Made by a program: the position numbers and the translations under genes. A stretch of DNA of 64,000 nucleotides, from contig MVQO01000201.1 in NCBI GenBank assembly GCA_002067585.1, forward strand, positions 1 through 64,000. Direction: 5' to 3'. Source of the DNA: Syntrophorhabdus sp. PtaB.Bin027. GTDB taxonomy: Bacteria > Desulfobacterota > Syntrophorhabdia > Syntrophorhabdales > Syntrophorhabdaceae. Below are positions 28,827-37,162 of this stretch, piece after piece (position 1 is the stretch's first letter; each line of letters begins with the position of its first letter). A model generated the notes under the pieces. It did not search any database, was not told the DNA's origin, and saw nothing but the letters and a program-made list of their open reading frames with translations.

Positions 28827-28832
28827 TATAAT
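28824..28832 (+). promoter_or_regulatory. extended -10 promoter of the gsp operon
   Basis: TGATATAAT at 28824-28832 is an extended -10 (TGn plus perfect TATAAT), about 35 bases before the ATG at 28867. No good -35 is seen. This position also argues against the earlier frame starts at 28771 and 28831. Confidence 0.55.
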
Positions 28833-28866
28833 GAAGTTCAGATACATCAAGGAGAGTCCTTATTAT

Positions 28867-30396
28867 ATGAAAAGTGATGAGACACTATACATAAATCCCG
28901 ATGATTTTCCAACAGTTCCTTTAGTACTGGATGGAGTGTCCTCCCGTTTTATCCGCGAAAATAAGATCATTCCTATTGAACTGAAGAACAATATCCTCAA
29001 GGTGATTCTTGCAAATCCCGATGACAGAGAGATTATTGAAGCGTTGAGAGCTACTTTATCTGCTGATGTAATTGTCTATACCGGTGATAGCCAGACCATA
29101 GATGAATATATTGCAAGGTTTTATGGCCAGGGGCCTCAGAATATAAACAGAATTATTGAGGATATGGACCAGCAGGGATTTGAATACGTTAGGGAGGAGG
29201 AGGAAGAAGATGTTGGTCACCTAAAAGACCTCGCTTCAGAAGCTCCCATTATAAAACTCGTAAATCTCCTCATATCAAGAGCTGTCGATAGCAGGGCTAG
29301 CGATATACACATAGAACCGTTTGAAGATGAATTGAAAGTCCGATACAGAATAGACGGCGTTCTTCATGATGTGGAATCTGCACCAAAAAAACTTCAGGCT
29401 GCAGTTGTTTCAAGGATCAAAATAATGGCAAAGTTGAATATTGCTGAACGACGGTTGCCACAGGACGGGCGGATTCGGTTGAAATTTGGGGAAAGGGAGA
29501 TTGACCTTCGTGTCTCAACAATACCAATTCTTCATGGCGAAGGCGTGGTCATGAGGATCCTCGATAAGGAGAGCATAGTCATAGATCTTGATACACTCGG
29601 TTTTTTTCCGGATACCCTTGCAAGCTTCAATAAGATCATTACAAAGCCGAATGGGATCTTTCTCGTTACCGGTCCTACAGGGAGTGGAAAGACAACAACA
29701 CTGTACGGAGCCCTCGACAAGATCAACTCTCCTGACAAAAAAATTATTACTGTAGAAGATCCAATCGAATATCAATTGAAGGGTGTGAATCAGATTCAGG
29801 TTAAAACTCAGATTGGTCTAAACTTTGCTACTACATTACGACACATTGTTCGCCAAGACCCTGATATTATTATGATCGGGGAGATACGAGATCTCGAGAC
29901 AGCAGAAATCGCTATTCAGTCGGCCTTGACAGGACATTTGGTCTTTTCGACTCTTCACACAAATGATGCCCCGAGCGCTGTAACGCGTTTAATCGATATG
30001 GGGGTTGAGAACTTCCTCCTTTCTTCGACTGTTAGGGGCATCCTCGCCCAGAGGCTTTTGAGGAATATTTGTCCCGGATGTAAGGAGGTAGATAAAACCC
30101 GGGCTAACCAAGAGGAATTCAGTGCCCTTGGTATGACAGGAGATATTCCTTTGTATAAGGGGAAAGGATGTGAAAAGTGTGCATTTACAGGTTTTTATGG
30201 TCGAACAGGTATCTTTGAATTACTCGTGATCGATGATGAGATACGCAAGCTGATCCTCACTAATGCTGATGCAAACCAGATAAGACTCGCAGCAAGACAA
30301 CGAGGAATGAGGACTCTATTGGAGGACGGTGTAAAGAAGATAAAAACCGGAGTTACTACGTTGAGTGAAGTTTTCAGAGTGACCCAGGAGGCTTAG
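28867..30396 (+). CDS. gspE: type II secretion ATPase GspE
   Basis: Cytoplasmic hexameric ATPase of 509 residues driving pseudopilus assembly. The N1E-like domain (to about residue 115) docks to GspL. The C-terminal ATPase has Walker A GPTGSGKT at about 269-276, the Asp box/Walker B IIMIGEIRDLETAEIA, and the His box LVFSTLHTNDAPSAV. A tetracysteine zinc site (CPGC near 402-405 and CEKC near 435-438) marks GspE/PilB. I chose ATG 28867, with AAGGAG at 28849-28854 and the promoter before it; ATG 28831 and the longer frame from 28771 are less likely. gspF follows immediately. Confidence 0.95.
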   Translation: MKSDETLYINPDDFPTVPLVLDGVSSRFIRENKIIPIELKNNILKVILANPDDREIIEALRATLSADVIVYTGDSQTIDEYIARFYGQGPQNINRIIEDMDQQGFEYVREEEEEDVGHLKDLASEAPIIKLVNLLISRAVDSRASDIHIEPFEDELKVRYRIDGVLHDVESAPKKLQAAVVSRIKIMAKLNIAERRLPQDGRIRLKFGEREIDLRVSTIPILHGEGVVMRILDKESIVIDLDTLGFFPDTLASFNKIITKPNGIFLVTGPTGSGKTTTLYGALDKINSPDKKIITVEDPIEYQLKGVNQIQVKTQIGLNFATTLRHIVRQDPDIIMIGEIRDLETAEIAIQSALTGHLVFSTLHTNDAPSAVTRLIDMGVENFLLSSTVRGILAQRLLRNICPGCKEVDKTRANQEEFSALGMTGDIPLYKGKGCEKCAFTGFYGRTGIFELLVIDDEIRKLILTNADANQIRLAARQRGMRTLLEDGVKKIKTGVTTLSEVFRVTQEA

Positions 30397-31590
30397 GTGG
30401 CCATATTTTCCTATACGGCAACCACAATGGAAGGCATAATGGTTGAGGGTGTAATAGAAGCCCCAAGCCAGGATGTTGCTATTGACAGGCTTAAAAATTC
30501 TGGTGTCATTCCAATTAAAGTAGCGGCGCCAAGACAAAGTCTGGGGAAGAGGCTAAGCTGGAGGTCTTCAAAGGCTGATCTGCTGACATTTACTACAGAA
30601 CTCAGCGTTCTTCTCAATGCTGGCCTACCCCTTGATCGCGGCCTCAATGTCTTATCTGAGACATCTGACAGCAAGGAGATGAAGGGGATTGTACAATCTA
30701 TCCTCAAATCAATACGCGAAGGCAGTTCGTTTTCGGAAGCGCTCAAAAAACATCCTAAGGTATTTCCAACTCTCTATGTCAATATGATCAGGGCTGGAGA
30801 GGCCGGAGGTGTGCTTGCTACAGTGCTTGACAAACTTAATGAGTTCCTTGAATCGACAAAAGAGCTGAAAGACAATGTTGTCTCTGCCATGATATATCCA
30901 GCTATCCTCGGCATAACCGGTGGCTTTTCAATCATTATCCTGTTGACCTTTGTATTGCCTAAATTTACCGCAATTTTTTCAGAAATAGGGGGTTCTTTAC
31001 CCCTCACAACACAAATCTTACTTGCTATAAGCAATGGCTTCAGATCGTTCTGGTGGATTGGCCTTTCCATTCTGATCGTTGTGTTCTTAGTATTAAGGAG
31101 CTATGTTCGTTCTGAAACTGGAAGGTATAAATGGGATGTTCTGAAACTGAAAATGATGGAAGATGTGATTCGAAAGCTTGAGACTGCCCGTTTTTGTAGG
31201 ACTCTCGGTACCCTTCTCAGAAGTGGTGTTTCTGTGCTTGCTGCACTCAATAACTCAAAAGACGTTATTAGCAACCAGGTAATTGCTTCACAAATTGATG
31301 CTGTTTTGAAAGGTGTAAAAGAAGGGAAAGGCATTGCCGGTCCATTATCAGAAGCCAAAGTGTTACCGCCGCTTGCTCTTTCTATGATGAAGGTCGGGGA
31401 AGAGACAGGGCAATTGGACTCGATGCTTATTAAGGTTGCAAATGCCTATGAGAAAAGCCTTCGGGAGGCTGTGAAGAGATTTATGGGTATTCTTGAACCG
31501 GCAATTATTCTTGGAATGGGACTCATAATTGGCTTCATTGTAATATCAATGCTGGTGGCTATTTTCAGCATGACTGATTTGCCTTTCTGA
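30397..31590 (+). CDS. gspF: type II secretion inner-membrane protein GspF
   Basis: Platform protein of 397 residues with the two T2SSF repeats, at about 65-190 (TFTTELSVLLNAGLPLDRGLN) and 265-390 (RFCRTLGTLLRSGVSVLAALN), and three membrane helices (near 168-190, 215-235 and the C-terminal ILGMGLIIGFIVISMLVAIF). It starts with GTG 30397, directly after the gspE stop, and GspE's AGGAGG at its end can serve as ribosome-binding site. Confidence 0.95.
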   Translation: MAIFSYTATTMEGIMVEGVIEAPSQDVAIDRLKNSGVIPIKVAAPRQSLGKRLSWRSSKADLLTFTTELSVLLNAGLPLDRGLNVLSETSDSKEMKGIVQSILKSIREGSSFSEALKKHPKVFPTLYVNMIRAGEAGGVLATVLDKLNEFLESTKELKDNVVSAMIYPAILGITGGFSIIILLTFVLPKFTAIFSEIGGSLPLTTQILLAISNGFRSFWWIGLSILIVVFLVLRSYVRSETGRYKWDVLKLKMMEDVIRKLETARFCRTLGTLLRSGVSVLAALNNSKDVISNQVIASQIDAVLKGVKEGKGIAGPLSEAKVLPPLALSMMKVGEETGQLDSMLIKVANAYEKSLREAVKRFMGILEPAIILGMGLIIGFIVISMLVAIFSMTDLPF

Positions 31591-31613
31591 AGTATAAAAG
31601 TGGAGGTTCGTAC

Positions 31614-32090
31614 ATCCCTCGAAAGACACCATACAAGAATCAAGGTCTGGGACTTAATATTTCACATGGATTTACTCTTCTTGAATTAATTATTGTTATT
31701 GTAATTATTGTCCTTGCCTTGGGTATGGCCACACTTTTTTTTGCCAGTACAATCCCCTCTGCAAAACTGAATGGTTTAGGCAGAGAGATATCTTCAATGC
31801 TCAAACAGGCAAGAATTGTCGCTCAAAATAGAGGGGAAAAGCAAATCATGATCATTGATCTTGATTCCAGAACCTACGGTATAGAGGGTAAAGAGACAAA
31901 AAACATTCCACCCGAAATAACTGCGAGAGTGATCGACCCTCTGTCCGGCACAGTCACTCAGGGCAAGTATTCTTTTGTCTTTTATGGGTCAGGAGGTATT
32001 GAGGGGGCGACAATTCTTTTGACATATAACAAAAAAACCCTTTCTATTGAGACGGACCCTGTAGTAGGGTCGATAGTAGTGAAACAGTGA
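31614..32090 (+). CDS. gspH: type II secretion minor pseudopilin GspH, probable ATC start
   Basis: Minor pseudopilin at the pseudopilus tip. The prepilin N-terminus HGFTLLELIIVIVIIVLALG is encoded upstream of the first TTG/ATG (31719/31725), so those starts would delete the cleavage site and half the helix. In frame there is no ATG, GTG or TTG between gspF and this motif. ATC 31614 lies seven bases after GGAGG (31602-31606) and gives PRKTPYKNQGLGLNISHG as a short basic leader, as prepilin peptidase requires, and 158 residues overall. The C-terminal beta domain matches GspH (SMLKQARIVAQNRGEKQIMIID). A sequencing frameshift is the alternative explanation. Confidence 0.85.
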   Translation: MPRKTPYKNQGLGLNISHGFTLLELIIVIVIIVLALGMATLFFASTIPSAKLNGLGREISSMLKQARIVAQNRGEKQIMIIDLDSRTYGIEGKETKNIPPEITARVIDPLSGTVTQGKYSFVFYGSGGIEGATILLTYNKKTLSIETDPVVGSIVVKQ

Positions 32091-32545
32091 AGTGCAAAAA
32101 GATAGAAATGAGGACAAGAAAGACGGGACCAGGGAGAAAAGTGACAAGAAACCATAACCCGTTAAGTTCGAGGAATGGATTTACGCTTTTGGAGATTCTT
32201 GTTGCCCTGGCAATTTTAGCCACTGCAGTAACCATCATGTTCCAGCTTTTCTCCGCCAGCCTCAGAAATATTGCAGTCTCTGAAGATGTCGTTGCTGCAT
32301 CTCTGAAGGCGGAGGCCAAAATGAGAGAGGTTTTAAGTAAAGAAGAACTCGTGGTTGATTCTTGGGAGGAACAAACAGATGACGGATATAGATTTGTAGT
32401 GAACATCACTGACACTCTTCAGCAAAAAACTGATAGCCTTCCCATGCAATTGTTGCAGGTTGATGTTGCAATCACATGGACCAAGAATTCAAAAGAACGA
32501 TCGCTCCGCTTAAAAACATATAAAACAGTGCACAGACAGGCATAG
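32087..32545 (+). CDS. gspI: type II secretion minor pseudopilin GspI
   Basis: Pseudopilin of 152 residues with prepilin motif NGFTLLEILVALAILATAVT; cleavage after Gly at about residue 31. The basic leader of 30 residues is long; ATG 32108 gives a shorter one. The body (LKAEAKMREVLSKEELVVDSWEEQ ... LLQVDVAITWTKNSKERSLRLKTYK) fits GspI. It overlaps the gspH stop by four bases (GTGA). Confidence 0.9.
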   Translation: MKCKKIEMRTRKTGPGRKVTRNHNPLSSRNGFTLLEILVALAILATAVTIMFQLFSASLRNIAVSEDVVAASLKAEAKMREVLSKEELVVDSWEEQTDDGYRFVVNITDTLQQKTDSLPMQLLQVDVAITWTKNSKERSLRLKTYKTVHRQA

Positions 32546-32546
32546 A

Positions 32547-33191
32547 ATGGGACTGGCAGAGAAAACAGAACGCAATAGCGGATTTACCCTGCTGGAGCTC
32601 ATCATTTCCATTACTCTGGTTGCCATCATTGTGCTTATTGTAGCTGGAGCAGCAAGCCTGGGTTACAGGTCGTTCAGCTCAGGAGAAAAAAAGCTGAACG
32701 AGATTGAAAGACTGAGGGCATCCCTGATCATTATAGATGCCCAAATTCAGTCTGGTGTGCCGTTGACATTGGAAGATGGAGGTGTTAAACAATACTATTT
32801 TGTTGGAGAAAAAGATTCGCTGAAGTTTTCTACAAATCATTCAATCTGGGGTGGCCAGAAAGGCTATGTTATTGTAAGTTACAAGGTAGAGACAGACGAT
32901 CAGGGAAAGAAGAGATTGATTGCATCAGAATATAAAGTAGGTATGGAGAATCAGAAAGAGACAAGGCTTCTTGAGGGTTTCAAGGAAATCACCTTTGATT
33001 ATTACAGACAAGATGCTGTTGATGAAGAGGGGGAATGGGTTACGCAGTGGGAAGATGAGGAAATGATGCCTACAAGAATAAGACTCAACCTTTTATGGGG
33101 TGCCAACTCTTTATCCTATATAATGCCTGTTAGAGTTGGAGGATTGATCGGAGAGCTTGAGGATGACGATGAGACAGAAGAGTCGGAATGA
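32547..33191 (+). CDS. gspJ: type II secretion minor pseudopilin GspJ
   Basis: Pseudopilin of 214 residues. Prepilin motif SGFTLLELIISITLVAIIVLI with cleavage after about residue 12. The globular part (IERLRASLIIIDAQIQ, FSTNHSIWGG, PTRIRLNLLWG) is as in GspJ, and the C-terminus ends in an acidic tail. It starts one base after gspI ends. Confidence 0.9.
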   Translation: MGLAEKTERNSGFTLLELIISITLVAIIVLIVAGAASLGYRSFSSGEKKLNEIERLRASLIIIDAQIQSGVPLTLEDGGVKQYYFVGEKDSLKFSTNHSIWGGQKGYVIVSYKVETDDQGKKRLIASEYKVGMENQKETRLLEGFKEITFDYYRQDAVDEEGEWVTQWEDEEMMPTRIRLNLLWGANSLSYIMPVRVGGLIGELEDDDETEESE

Positions 33192-33230
33192 TTGTACGCG
33201 GGTTTTCATAGATAAGCGGGGGAGATTTCT

Positions 33231-34226
33231 GTGAAATGGCAAGGAACAGGGAGGATAACATCGACGCTTTTCTCTTCAGAAAAAGGGCTGGCCCTGATAA
33301 TGGTACTTTGGGTTCTTACTATACTCACTGTCCTGTCTCTTTCCTTTACGTTTATGGCGCGAACAGAAGTTCACTCAACCATTGCTTTTCGTGATGGGAT
33401 TGAAAAGAAGTTACTTGCAGAAGGAGGCATAGAAAGAGGCATTATAGAGATCTTCTACAGAAGCGCCAATAAGAACCAGGTTAGTGCTGTGGAAGGTAGT
33501 GAAATAGTACGTATTGACGGGAGGGAAAATGAAGGTGAAGTTGGTGAAGATAAATACTCATTCAGTATAGCCGATGAGTCAGGAAAGATCAATATTAATG
33601 CCCTGACTGATGCCAACAGCATCATTTTCAATAATTTGATGGTCAATCTGGGAATCCCAGGAGAAACTGCCAATACGATTGTTGATTCTGTTCTTGACTG
33701 GAAGGACGAGGATAACCTCCGGAGGCTCAACGGGGCAGAAGATTCGTATTATGAAGCTCTTCCTGTTCCTTACAAGGCTAAAAATGGCAATTTTGACACC
33801 ATCGAAGAGCTGCTTCTTGTTCGGGGTGTAACACCGGAGATACTGTTCGGCAATGGGGGTCATCCAGGTCTTGCCAATTTTCTTACCGTATATACAAAAG
33901 GATCGACTATCAATCTGAACGCTGCTGCTAAAGAGGTTATTGCGGCCCTTCCTAACATGACGTCCTCAATGGCAGATAAAATCGTTGAGTTCAGAGAAAC
34001 AGCCGAGTTGAAAGGACAACAGGACGTAATAGCTATTATCGGAGATGTCTTCAGAACATTTGTGCCATATGTTGGCTTTGCAGAATCAAATATATATACT
34101 ATTGAAGGCAAAGGCATGAAAAAGAATGAAAAAAAAGGGTATGCAATAAGAGCAGTAGTAGCAATTGAAGCGAATAACCAACATAGCTACCTTTACTATA
34201 AAAGTCCGTCGGATGTTCGTAAATGA
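33231..34226 (+). CDS. gspK: type II secretion minor pseudopilin GspK
   Basis: Largest minor pseudopilin, 331 residues. The N-terminal KGLALIMVLWVLTILTVLSL helix lacks Glu at position +5, as is usual for GspK, which caps the GspI-J-K tip complex. The alpha-helical insert domain is visible (NINALTDANSIIFNNLMVNLGIP, IVDSVLDWKDEDNLRRLNGAEDSYY). GTG 33231 is the start; GGGGG lies upstream. It overlaps gspL by four bases. Confidence 0.93.
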   Translation: MKWQGTGRITSTLFSSEKGLALIMVLWVLTILTVLSLSFTFMARTEVHSTIAFRDGIEKKLLAEGGIERGIIEIFYRSANKNQVSAVEGSEIVRIDGRENEGEVGEDKYSFSIADESGKININALTDANSIIFNNLMVNLGIPGETANTIVDSVLDWKDEDNLRRLNGAEDSYYEALPVPYKAKNGNFDTIEELLLVRGVTPEILFGNGGHPGLANFLTVYTKGSTINLNAAAKEVIAALPNMTSSMADKIVEFRETAELKGQQDVIAIIGDVFRTFVPYVGFAESNIYTIEGKGMKKNEKKGYAIRAVVAIEANNQHSYLYYKSPSDVRK

Positions 34227-35758
34227 TGAATAGATTCCCCATAGAAAAAATTCAGAACACTATTGCTGATTCCAAGGCAAAAATGCAACGCCTCTGGCTA
34301 CCTTTTTGGGGCAAGCTCACCTACAATCTTGCTGAGGGAATTTTGTTACCCCTAAAAGCCCTTTCAGTCTCTATAGAAAAGGGTGGGATTGCGGTTGTCT
34401 ACGGTTCACGTTTCATATCGAAAATAAGAATACGAGGTTCGCGTTATTACGGAGCGGAAGAAGGGAAATATCTTCAACCCGAGCGTTTTGCAAAGACAGT
34501 CAGTCTGGCAATAGATGAGTTGAAAGCAAAAAAGATTGAAATTACCCTAAGTATTCCAAGGGAATGGGCAATAATAAGAACAGTTGAACTTCCATCTACT
34601 GTTAAGGAGAATCTTGTTTCGGTTATCTCCTACGAACTTGATCGTCTCACCCCTCTGAGTTCGGATGATGCCCTGTATGATTTTAGAGTACTTGGAGAAA
34701 AAGAAGAAAAGCTGACCGTTATGATATGGGCGGCGAGACTCAATCTCGTGAACCCGTATATAGACGCTCTCCGCAAAGAAGGGGTTGTTGTTAAAAAGGT
34801 TACTGTAGGGCTGTCGAACTTAAGCAATCTTTCGCAATATTTAGCCAAAGACTCACCTCAGATTTTTCTCACTTACAATAGATATGGATACCAGGGGGGG
34901 CTTGTTTTAAATGGTAACGTAATTGCCACATCGGGAGGTTTTTTTAATGGTGAACATCGGATCTCAAAGACCGAAAGACTCGTTTCTGATGTTCATGGGT
35001 TGATCGAGAAAGCAAAAGAGCAGGGGGTTGAACCAAAGATTCTCATATATCCTGAAAGCCGTGAACAGATGACATTAGAGGATAAACTGGAGATTCCTGC
35101 GCAGACAATAGGGAATAGAGAAATACGGGAAAGATTTTATAATGACCAAGTAGATACCCCTTTTAGCGCAACAGGAGGGTTGCTTGAGTCTTTATGGGAT
35201 AAAGCAAATCCTTTGGATCTTCTCAGTAAAGGTCTGCAAGTTGCAAAAAAGACGCCAATTGTGGTCCCCATAACACTTATCATCATAATTGCAGGCCTGA
35301 CAGCGATTTATATGATGGTCCCCCTTCAGAGAGCAGAAAAAACTCTTCAAGAGATTGAAAGACAGATTAATGTTAGAAAAGAGGAGGTTCGTAAAATAGA
35401 ATCACTAAAAAAAGAGATTGATACACTGAGTGATGACGTGGAGACAATCAAACGATTCAAAGATGCAAGACCTACAACTCTTTTCCTCTTCAGGGAGTTG
35501 ACTAATATACTCCCCAAAACAGTATGGCTGACGAGATTAAGAATCACTGACGCGAGTGTAGACATAGAAGGTTATGCGAATTCTGCAACTGAGATTATTT
35601 CAAAACTCGAAGCATCAAGCCATTTCAGGAAGGTAGAATTTGCATCACCAACCATACGCGATACCCGATTAAATGCTGACAGGTTTGTCATTAAAATGGA
35701 GTTGGAAGGTGTTCTGAAAGCAGAGAGTGAAAATCTGAATGATGGAAAAAAGAAATAG
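34223..35758 (+). CDS. gspL: type II secretion GspL (PilM/PilN-like)
   Basis: Inner-membrane assembly protein of 511 residues. The cytoplasmic actin-like part (about residues 40-330; KIEITLSIPREWAIIRTVELP, SYELDRLTPL) contacts GspE. One membrane helix at about 348-370 (IVVPITLIIIIAGLTAIYMMV) is followed by a periplasmic coiled coil and a PilN-like ferredoxin domain (RELTNILPKTVWLTRLRI). This is more like the PilM-PilN pair than short GspL proteins. It overlaps gspM by 20 bases. Confidence 0.88.
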   Translation: MMNRFPIEKIQNTIADSKAKMQRLWLPFWGKLTYNLAEGILLPLKALSVSIEKGGIAVVYGSRFISKIRIRGSRYYGAEEGKYLQPERFAKTVSLAIDELKAKKIEITLSIPREWAIIRTVELPSTVKENLVSVISYELDRLTPLSSDDALYDFRVLGEKEEKLTVMIWAARLNLVNPYIDALRKEGVVVKKVTVGLSNLSNLSQYLAKDSPQIFLTYNRYGYQGGLVLNGNVIATSGGFFNGEHRISKTERLVSDVHGLIEKAKEQGVEPKILIYPESREQMTLEDKLEIPAQTIGNREIRERFYNDQVDTPFSATGGLLESLWDKANPLDLLSKGLQVAKKTPIVVPITLIIIIAGLTAIYMMVPLQRAEKTLQEIERQINVRKEEVRKIESLKKEIDTLSDDVETIKRFKDARPTTLFLFRELTNILPKTVWLTRLRITDASVDIEGYANSATEIISKLEASSHFRKVEFASPTIRDTRLNADRFVIKMELEGVLKAESENLNDGKKK

Positions 35759-36296
35759 AATACTCATAATAGCTGTACCTCTCATGACAATTCTGCTCGG
35801 TCTGTTGGTATATGACTATGGCTATCTTAAGATTAGGGAACAGTTGAACTCGGTAAAAGAGAAAGAGGCATTTAGAACAAAAACCCTCACAAGATACATT
35901 ACATTGATTGCAGAAAAGCCCCAACTAGAGAAGCAATTGACCAGTCTTAAAGAGAGGAGAAAGATAGATGATTCAAAACTCATTGAGGGGCAGACACTTT
36001 CGCTCTCGGCAGCAACACTTCAGGAGAACGTAAAAACAATAATCACCGGTAAAGGTGGAACTATTTCGAGTGAGCGGGTCGATAAACCAGAAGATCTAGG
36101 AAGTTTTAAGCTTGTCACTATCAGTATTGATTCAGTGCTGCCAGACACAAGGGTGTTAAGTGACGTACTCTATGCTATAGAAACTCGAACACCGTATTTT
36201 GTTGTTAAAGAAATAGATGCCCGGGTGAGAAATTTCAGAGAGCCAAGAGAATTGATGGTGAAACTGAAGGTTTCTGCCTTAACTATTGGTAAATGA
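35739..36296 (+). CDS. gspM: type II secretion GspM
   Basis: Bitopic inner-membrane protein of 185 residues. One N-terminal helix (ILIIAVPLMTILLGLLVYDYG) is followed by a periplasmic coiled coil and a ferredoxin-like domain (LGSFKLVTISIDSVLPDTRVLSDVLYAIE), as in GspM/PilO. GspM pairs with GspL. The assignment leans on gene order as well as architecture. Confidence 0.85.
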   Translation: MMEKRNRILIIAVPLMTILLGLLVYDYGYLKIREQLNSVKEKEAFRTKTLTRYITLIAEKPQLEKQLTSLKERRKIDDSKLIEGQTLSLSAATLQENVKTIITGKGGTISSERVDKPEDLGSFKLVTISIDSVLPDTRVLSDVLYAIETRTPYFVVKEIDARVRNFREPRELMVKLKVSALTIGK

Positions 36297-36297
36297 C

Positions 36298-37014
36298 ATG
36301 AAATTTGGCCGATATATCGCCAACAACGTAAACCTGCTGAATATCATCCTTGTTGTGTGCGTCATAGTGATGTCGATGGCTGCATTATCTCCTTATTTTT
36401 ATCCTCAGGTTAGGTATAATCCTCCAGTAGTAAAAATACCACCTGCAGCTGAGGAGAATCAGTCCGAAGCAACGGCTGCAAGTCCATCCCTTTCTGATTA
36501 CATGGTTATTGCAGAGCAAAACCTTTTTCACCCGGATCGTAAGATACCCCTTGAAAAACAAGACGCACAACAGATGCCCAAGCCAGAACTTATCCTCTAT
36601 GGAACTCTTGTAACCGAGAGCATGTCTGTTGCTTATGTTGAGGACAAAAAAAATCCAAAGACAAGCCCTGGGCGTGGCAAGCGGCAAAATGTTATGAAGA
36701 AGGGAGATTCGGTGGGAGGTTTTGTTCTTAAAGAGATTGAGTCTGACCGGATAGTCCTTGCAAGGGGTGATGAAACAATGGTTGTCCACCTCAATCAAGG
36801 AGACAAGCCAAGGATAAGCGATATTCCAAGTGCGCCCGCTGTTAGTGCCAAGCCAGTTCCTGGCGCAGTCCCCCCGCCGAAGATTGGAACACCCATGCCG
36901 GTCAGGCCGACAACCCCTCATTCTGCTGCAACACCAACTCCGTCTCCAAAAACAGATCCAATGAGGGCGCCTTCTCCAATGCCAAGAGGGTCTAGATTCA
37001 GCCCTCAAAAATAA
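36298..37014 (+). CDS. gspC: type II secretion GspC-like protein
   Basis: Bitopic protein of 238 residues (ATG 36298; a TTG at 36286 would add four). Membrane helix NIILVVCVIVMSMAALS, then a periplasmic linker and an HR-like domain: ADYMVIAEQNLFHPDRK-type segment (YMVIAEQNLFHPDRK), PELILYGTLVTESMSVAYVED, and GDSVGGFVLKEIESDRIVLARGDE. The homology region of GspC contacts the secretin. It has no PDZ domain; instead a Pro/Thr-rich tail of about 60 residues. It ends the rightward gsp operon, convergent with gspD. Confidence 0.8.
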   Translation: MKFGRYIANNVNLLNIILVVCVIVMSMAALSPYFYPQVRYNPPVVKIPPAAEENQSEATAASPSLSDYMVIAEQNLFHPDRKIPLEKQDAQQMPKPELILYGTLVTESMSVAYVEDKKNPKTSPGRGKRQNVMKKGDSVGGFVLKEIESDRIVLARGDETMVVHLNQGDKPRISDIPSAPAVSAKPVPGAVPPPKIGTPMPVRPTTPHSAATPTPSPKTDPMRAPSPMPRGSRFSPQK

Positions 37015-37162
37015 AACCTTCAGAGTCAGTAAAAGAAATATAGGAATATATCCAAATGTAAAGAATACTGTAAGGAATGCGTTTTACTGTCATACAGGAG
37101 ATATGCTTTTTTGCCACTGTTTGGCACAGGTATGTTTAGTGCCAGCAATCGTCAGAACGTTG

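Noticed and set aside
37100-37150. TGGCAC...GTGCCA inverted repeat between gspC and gspD
   Set aside because: Six pairs with a long loop and no T run on either strand; not a convincing terminator.
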